From NCBI RefSeq assembly GCF_030817175.1, contig NZ_JAUSYY010000001.1, positions 310,001 to 374,000 of the forward strand: 64,000 nucleotides of DNA, read 5' to 3'. A model generated the notes under the pieces. That model was not told the DNA's origin, searched no databases, and saw only the letters and a program-made list of their open reading frames with translations. The position numbers and the translations under genes are program-made. Source of the stretch: Agromyces ramosus. GTDB taxonomy: Bacteria; Actinomycetota; Actinomycetes; Actinomycetales; Microbacteriaceae. Each line of letters begins with the position of its first letter. Position 1 is the stretch's first letter. Positions 60,292 through 64,000 of the stretch are shown here, piece by piece.

Positions 60292-61061
60292 GCGCCCGCC
60301 GCCTCGGATGACGCGGCGAGCGCGGCCAGCTGGATGCGCGTGAGGTCGGTGGTGCCCGCGAGCGCGAGGTCGAGCAGCGAGTCGAGCTCGCGGCGATCGA
60401 ACGGCGCCCCCTCAGCGGTGCCCTGCACCTCGACGAAGAGCCCGCGGCCCGTCGCGACGACGTTCATGTCGGTCTCAGCGCGCACGTCCTCGACATAGGC
60501 GAGGTCGAGCATCGGCGTGCCGTCGATGATGCCGACCGAGACGGCCGAGACCGTGTCGATGAGCGGCTTCGCCCGCTGCCCGATGAACTTCTGCTCGCGT
60601 GCCCACTCGATCGCGTCGGCGAGCGCGACGTAGGCGCCCGTGATCGCCGCCGTGCGGGTGCCGCCGTCGGCCTGCAGCACGTCGCAGTCGATCTGGATGG
60701 TGTTCTCGCCGAGGCCCTTCATGTCGACGACGGCGCGGAGGCTGCGGCCGATCAGACGGCTGATCTCGTGCGTGCGGCCGCCGATGCGGCCCTTCACCGA
60801 CTCGCGGTCGTTGCGGGTGTTCGTCGCGCGCGGGAGCATCGAGTACTCGGCGGTGATCCAGCCCTTGCCCTTGCCCGACATCCAGCGCGGCACGCCATTC
60901 GTGAACGACGCCGTGCAGAGCACCTTCGTCCGCCCGAACGAGATGAGCGCGCTGCCCTCTGCATGCTCGCTCCAGCCGCGCTCGATCGTCACCTCCCGCA
61001 GCTGGTCGACGGTACGGCCGTCGGCGCGAATGAGGTCGGGGGCGGCGGATGCCTCGGTCAT
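60288..61061 (-). CDS. rph: Ribonuclease PH
   Basis: 257 residues, full length. [90 protein letters not shown] and [17 protein letters not shown] are diagnostic. Trims tRNA 3' ends by phosphorolysis. Coupled by ATGA on both sides to rdgB and murI. Confidence 0.97.
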   Translation of the reverse strand: MTEASAAPDLIRADGRTVDQLREVTIERGWSEHAEGSALISFGRTKVLCTASFTNGVPRWMSGKGKGWITAEYSMLPRATNTRNDRESVKGRIGGRTHEISRLIGRSLRAVVDMKGLGENTIQIDCDVLQADGGTRTAAITGAYVALADAIEWAREQKFIGQRAKPLIDTVSAVSVGIIDGTPMLDLAYVEDVRAETDMNVVATGRGLFVEVQGTAEGAPFDRRELDSLLDLALAGTTDLTRIQLAALAASSEAAGA

Positions 61062-61903
61062 GGGTTCTCCTGTCGAAGCTGGGCAAGGTCTGGCACGGTG
61101 ACGGCACCCGTGTGCACGAGCTCGACGCTCGGGATCTCGGGGCCGATCAATCGGTGGGCGAGGTCGAGGAACGCACTCGTCGAGTCGCCGGTCGCCTCGT
61201 AACGGTAGCTCGGCGGCGTGGCGGCACGCCGCTCCATGCCGGCGGAGACGAGAACCCGGTAGACGTCGTTCGCGGTCTCGACGTCGCTCGAGACGAGCGC
61301 GACCTGATCGCCCATGACGTAGGAGATCGCACCCTTCAGGAACGGGTAGTGGGTGCAGCCGAGCACGAGGGTGTCGATCTCGGCACGCTTCAGGGGCGCG
61401 AGGTACTCCTCGGCGACCGCGAGCACCTCGTCGCCGGTGGTGACGCCGGCCTCGACGAACTCCACGAAGCGGGGGCAGGCCCGCGAGAACAGCTCGAGGT
61501 GCGGGGCGGCCGCGAAGGCGTCGTCGTACGCACGCGAGGCGATGGTTCCCGCGGTGCCGATCACGCCGACCCGGCCGCTCCTCGTGGTCGCGACGGCGCG
61601 ACGCACGGCCGGCTGGATCACCTCGACGACGGGCACCTCGTAACGTTCGCGGGCGTCGCGGAGCATCGCCGCCGATGCCGTGTTGCAGGCGATGACGAGC
61701 ATCTTCACGCCTTGGGCCACGAGGTCGTCGAGCACGGCGAGGGCGTAGCCGCGCACGTCGGCGATCTTCTTGGGCCCGTACGGCGAGTGCTCGAGATCAC
61801 CCACGTACAGGACCGATTCGTTGGGCAGCTGGTCTTTCACAGCCCGGGCGACGGTGAGTCCGCCGACGCCGGAGTCGAAGATCCCGATCGGTGCATCCGT
61901 CAC
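61058..61903 (-). CDS. murI: Glutamate racemase
   Basis: 281 residues from a GTG at 61903 ([22 protein letters not shown]); the ORF extends to a TTG at 61912, but TACGCT 8 nt before the GTG indicates a leaderless start. Both catalytic cysteines are visible: [14 protein letters not shown] and [11 protein letters not shown], with GDLEHSPYG between. It makes D-glutamate for peptidoglycan. First gene of the murI-rph-rdgB operon. Confidence 0.96.
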   Translation of the reverse strand: MTDAPIGIFDSGVGGLTVARAVKDQLPNESVLYVGDLEHSPYGPKKIADVRGYALAVLDDLVAQGVKMLVIACNTASAAMLRDARERYEVPVVEVIQPAVRRAVATTRSGRVGVIGTAGTIASRAYDDAFAAAPHLELFSRACPRFVEFVEAGVTTGDEVLAVAEEYLAPLKRAEIDTLVLGCTHYPFLKGAISYVMGDQVALVSSDVETANDVYRVLVSAGMERRAATPPSYRYEATGDSTSAFLDLAHRLIGPEIPSVELVHTGAVTVPDLAQLRQENP

Positions 61904-61911
61904 GACATGCA

Positions 61912-61917
61912 AGCGTA
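61912..61917 (-). promoter_or_regulatory. -10 element of the murI-rph-rdgB operon
   Basis: TACGCT on the minus strand, 8 nt before the GTG at 61903, suggesting a leaderless transcript. The pncB -10 lies only 30 bp away on the other strand. Confidence 0.5.
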
Positions 61918-61946
61918 GCGCGCCCTGCCGAGCGCGCCCGCCTCGC

Positions 61947-61952
61947 TAGGCT
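61947..61952 (+). promoter_or_regulatory. -10 element of probable leaderless pncB transcript
   Basis: TAGGCT, 6 nt before the GTG at 61959. With the murI element it makes a very compact divergent promoter pair in a 55-bp gap. Confidence 0.55.
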
Positions 61953-61958
61953 GACCCT

Positions 61959-63278
61959 GTGACCGGGTCCGCTGCGCTCTTCACCGACCGATACGAGCTG
62001 ACGATGGTGGATGCCGCATTGCTCGACGGCACCGCCCATCGCGAGAGCCTCTTCGAGGCGTTCGCGCGGCGCCTGCCCGACGGGCGTCGCTACGGCGTGG
62101 TCGCGGGCACGGGGCGCCTGCTCGAGCTCATCGAGCGGTTCCGCTTCGAGGAGTCAGAGCTCGACTGGCTGCGTGAGCACGAGGTCGTGCGACCTGCCAC
62201 CCTCGACTGGCTCGCCGACTACCGGTTCACGGGCGACATCTGGGGCTACCGCGAGGGCGAGGCCTACTTCCCCGGCTCACCGCTGCTCACGATCCGGGCG
62301 AGCTTCGCCGAGGCGGTTCTGCTCGAGACGGTCGTGCTCTCGACCCTCAACTACGACTCGTCGGTCGCGAGCGCGGCCGCGCGCATGGTGTCGGTCGCGC
62401 TCGGCCGTCCCATCGCCGAGATGGGATCACGGCGCACGAGCGAGCATGCCGCCGTGGCCGCCGCGCGCGCCGCCTACATCGCGGGCTTCGATGCGACGTC
62501 GAACCTCGAGGCGGGGCGCACCTGGGGCATCCCCACCATGGGCACCGCGGCGCACGCGTTCACCCTCCTGCACGACACCGAGGAGGACGCGTTCCGCGCA
62601 CAGGTCGAGGCGTTCGGACCGAAGACCACCCTGCTCGTCGACACCTACGACATCGCGAAGGGTGTCGAACTCGCGGTGCGGGTGGCCGGACCGGAGCTGG
62701 GGGCGGTGCGCATCGACTCGGGCGACCTGCCCACGGTCGTCGCGTCGGTTCGGGAACAACTCGACTCGCTCGGCGCGGTCGACACCCGCATCACCGTGAC
62801 GAGCGACCTCGACGAGTTCACCATCGCGGGCCTCTCCGGCGCTCCCGTCGACTCATACGGCGTCGGCACGGCCGTCGTCACGGGATCGGGCTTCCCCGCC
62901 GCGGGCATGGTCTACAAGCTCGTCGCCCGGCGCGACGACACCGGCGACTGGGTCGCCGTCGCGAAGGCCTCCACGCAGAAGGCGAGCGTCGGCGGGCGCA
63001 AGAACGCCGCACGGCGACTCGACACCACCCGCACGGCGCGTGAAGAGCTCGTCTTCGTCGGCGACGGCCCCGACGGCGAGGCCGAGTTCGAGGCGGGCAC
63101 GCAGTTGCGCCCGCTCCTGGTCCAGCTCATGGCTGGCGGCGACGCCGACCCCGCATTCCTCGGGCGCGCAGGCACGGAGGCCGCCAGGGCGCATCGGAGC
63201 GACACCATGCAGGAGCTGCCGATCGAGGCGTTCCGGCTGGGTCGCGGCGAACCGGTGATCCCGACGAGCTATCGCTGA
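61959..63278 (+). CDS. pncB: Nicotinate phosphoribosyltransferase
   Basis: 439 residues from a GTG at 61959. FTDRYELTMVDAALLDG, RRTSEHAAVAAARAAYIAGFDATSNLEAGRTWGIPTMGTAAHAF, TTLLVDTYDI and VRIDSGDLPTVVASVREQLD are hallmark segments of the family. It makes nicotinate mononucleotide from nicotinate and PRPP in NAD salvage. The last 40 residues extend a little past the core. Confidence 0.95.
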   Translation: MTGSAALFTDRYELTMVDAALLDGTAHRESLFEAFARRLPDGRRYGVVAGTGRLLELIERFRFEESELDWLREHEVVRPATLDWLADYRFTGDIWGYREGEAYFPGSPLLTIRASFAEAVLLETVVLSTLNYDSSVASAAARMVSVALGRPIAEMGSRRTSEHAAVAAARAAYIAGFDATSNLEAGRTWGIPTMGTAAHAFTLLHDTEEDAFRAQVEAFGPKTTLLVDTYDIAKGVELAVRVAGPELGAVRIDSGDLPTVVASVREQLDSLGAVDTRITVTSDLDEFTIAGLSGAPVDSYGVGTAVVTGSGFPAAGMVYKLVARRDDTGDWVAVAKASTQKASVGGRKNAARRLDTTRTAREELVFVGDGPDGEAEFEAGTQLRPLLVQLMAGGDADPAFLGRAGTEAARAHRSDTMQELPIEAFRLGRGEPVIPTSYR

Positions 63279-63307
63279 GCTCGCAAGACGAGCGGGCAGG
63301 GCCATCG

Positions 63308-64000
63308 ATGATCTTCCAGGAACGCGCGGCACCGCCGGAGTGGGCTCCATTCGTCACGCGTCTCTGGTATCTCGAGACACCACGCGTGCGCCGGTACGAG
63401 AAGATCCTGCCCCTCCCCTTCGTGCACCTCATCGTGAACCTGTCGGAGCCCTACCGGCTGGTCGACCCGCGTGGCCAAGCATCCGTCGTCGAAGACGCAT
63501 TCGTCTCCGGGATCCAGACCGAGTACCTCCTGATCGAGAGCCCGAGACTCATCCGCCACGTCGGCGTCGAGTTCACACCGCAGGGACTTCGCGCATTCAG
63601 CACGATCGCGCCGTCGGATGCCACCGGGCGCGTGCAGCCGGCGAGTGCGGCGCTGTCCGGCATCGCTCAGCTCACTCGGCGGCTTCGTCGACAGCCGACG
63701 CCCGACGCAGCTCTCGCGAGCCTCGAGGCGTTCCTGCACGAGCGCAGACGACCCGAATTGCAGGCCGACACACTTGTCACCGAGGTTCTGGCGGCCATGG
63801 CCGATCATCCCGACGAGCGGATCGGCGAGTTCGCCGTGCGGGCGGGAATCACCCACAAGACGGTGATCGCGCACTTCCGGGCGGCGTGCGGCATCACGCC
63901 GAAGGCGTTCGCGGAGGTGCTCCGATTCCACCGCTTCGTGACGGGGCTCCCGATCGGCGAGCACCTACCGGGGTGGGCGGACCTCGCTGCGACGTCGTGG
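63308..64000 (+). CDS. AraC-family transcriptional regulator (DUF6597 N-terminal domain), partial
   Basis: 231 codons are present; the reading frame is open at the window end. An N-terminal sensor region begins MIFQERAAPPEWAPFVTRLWYLE, typical of AraC-like regulators with a DUF6597 domain. The start of a helix-turn-helix follows near residue 163: VLAAMADHPDERIGEFAVRAGITHKTVIAHFRAACGITPKAFAEVLRFHR. The second helix-turn-helix should lie past the edge. GCAGGG lies about 6 nt before the ATG. Target unknown. Confidence 0.85.
   Translation, partial: MIFQERAAPPEWAPFVTRLWYLETPRVRRYEKILPLPFVHLIVNLSEPYRLVDPRGQASVVEDAFVSGIQTEYLLIESPRLIRHVGVEFTPQGLRAFSTIAPSDATGRVQPASAALSGIAQLTRRLRRQPTPDAALASLEAFLHERRRPELQADTLVTEVLAAMADHPDERIGEFAVRAGITHKTVIAHFRAACGITPKAFAEVLRFHRFVTGLPIGEHLPGWADLAATSW

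Overview
The window is about 70% GC, gene-dense DNA from a high-GC Gram-positive actinobacterium. GTG starts are common, ATGA/GTGA stop-start overlaps couple neighbouring genes, and a TANNNT hexamer lies 6-8 nt before many start codons (leaderless mRNAs). SmpB-FtsX-FtsE-PrfB clustering, F420/PPOX-type oxidoreductases, SigJ, BioYMN and a sortase-like MATTG tail point to the Micrococcales. The strong preference for GGATGCC/GGCATCC suggests Microbacteriaceae (Agromyces-like), but that placement is inference. No insertion sequence, integrase, phage gene or CRISPR array was seen, and no gene-free stretch exceeds 300 bases. It reads as ordinary chromosome with a few accessory modules.

1-4.2 kb (minus): start of ilvB, ilvD (branched-chain amino acids), and an OtsA-OtsB fusion for trehalose synthesis. 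4.3-9.8 kb (minus): a self-contained tetR-mmpL-yhgE operon with two palindromic operators; the MMPL protein carries a C-terminal domain that looks like a dead ABC ATPase. 9.8-15.0 kb (plus): two unknown small genes, then a coupled operon of bioY, a short AMP-forming acyl ligase, a thiolase, bioM and bioN. 15.1-21.3 kb: DUF457-like membrane protein, tRNA-Lys, azlCD, hisN, an LLM flavin/F420 oxidoreductase, two tandem septum-formation-type lipoproteins and an aldo/keto reductase. 21.4-30 kb: tmRNA, SIMPL protein, tyrosine phosphatase, a repeat-built surface protein, then smpB, ftsX, ftsE and prfB.

30-33.9 kb: an orphan Hcp-like protein, an MFS transporter, a lipoprotein hydrolase, a small membrane protein and a frameshifted PPOX gene. 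33.9-38.4 kb (minus): a compact Tad/Flp pilus locus (tadA, tadB, tadC, Flp-like peptide, three TadE/G-type pseudopilins). 38.5-41.6 kb: acyltransferase, an unknown gene, and a PadR regulator with its membrane partner. 41.6-45.0 kb (minus): zwf and a GH15 (trehalase/glucoamylase) enzyme. 45.1-48.4 kb: tRNA-Leu, an M23 lipoprotein, two tiny membrane proteins, a GNAT and a DUF2255 protein. 48.4-53.2 kb: a CitE-like lyase and dicarboxylate symporter, divergent from a CitA/CitB-type two-component system. 53.3-64 kb: F420-type oxidoreductase, epoxide-hydrolase-like protein, DedA, CDF metal exporter, epimerase divergent from sigJ, rdgB-rph-murI, pncB, and an AraC-type regulator cut by the window end.

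Most genes are housekeeping or well-known families. The parts most worth following up are the MMPL/pseudo-ATPase/YhgE operon, the biotin transporter operon with an embedded ligase and thiolase, the A-B-B-A surface protein, and the orphan Hcp. All functional statements come from motif recognition by eye; no database search was run.
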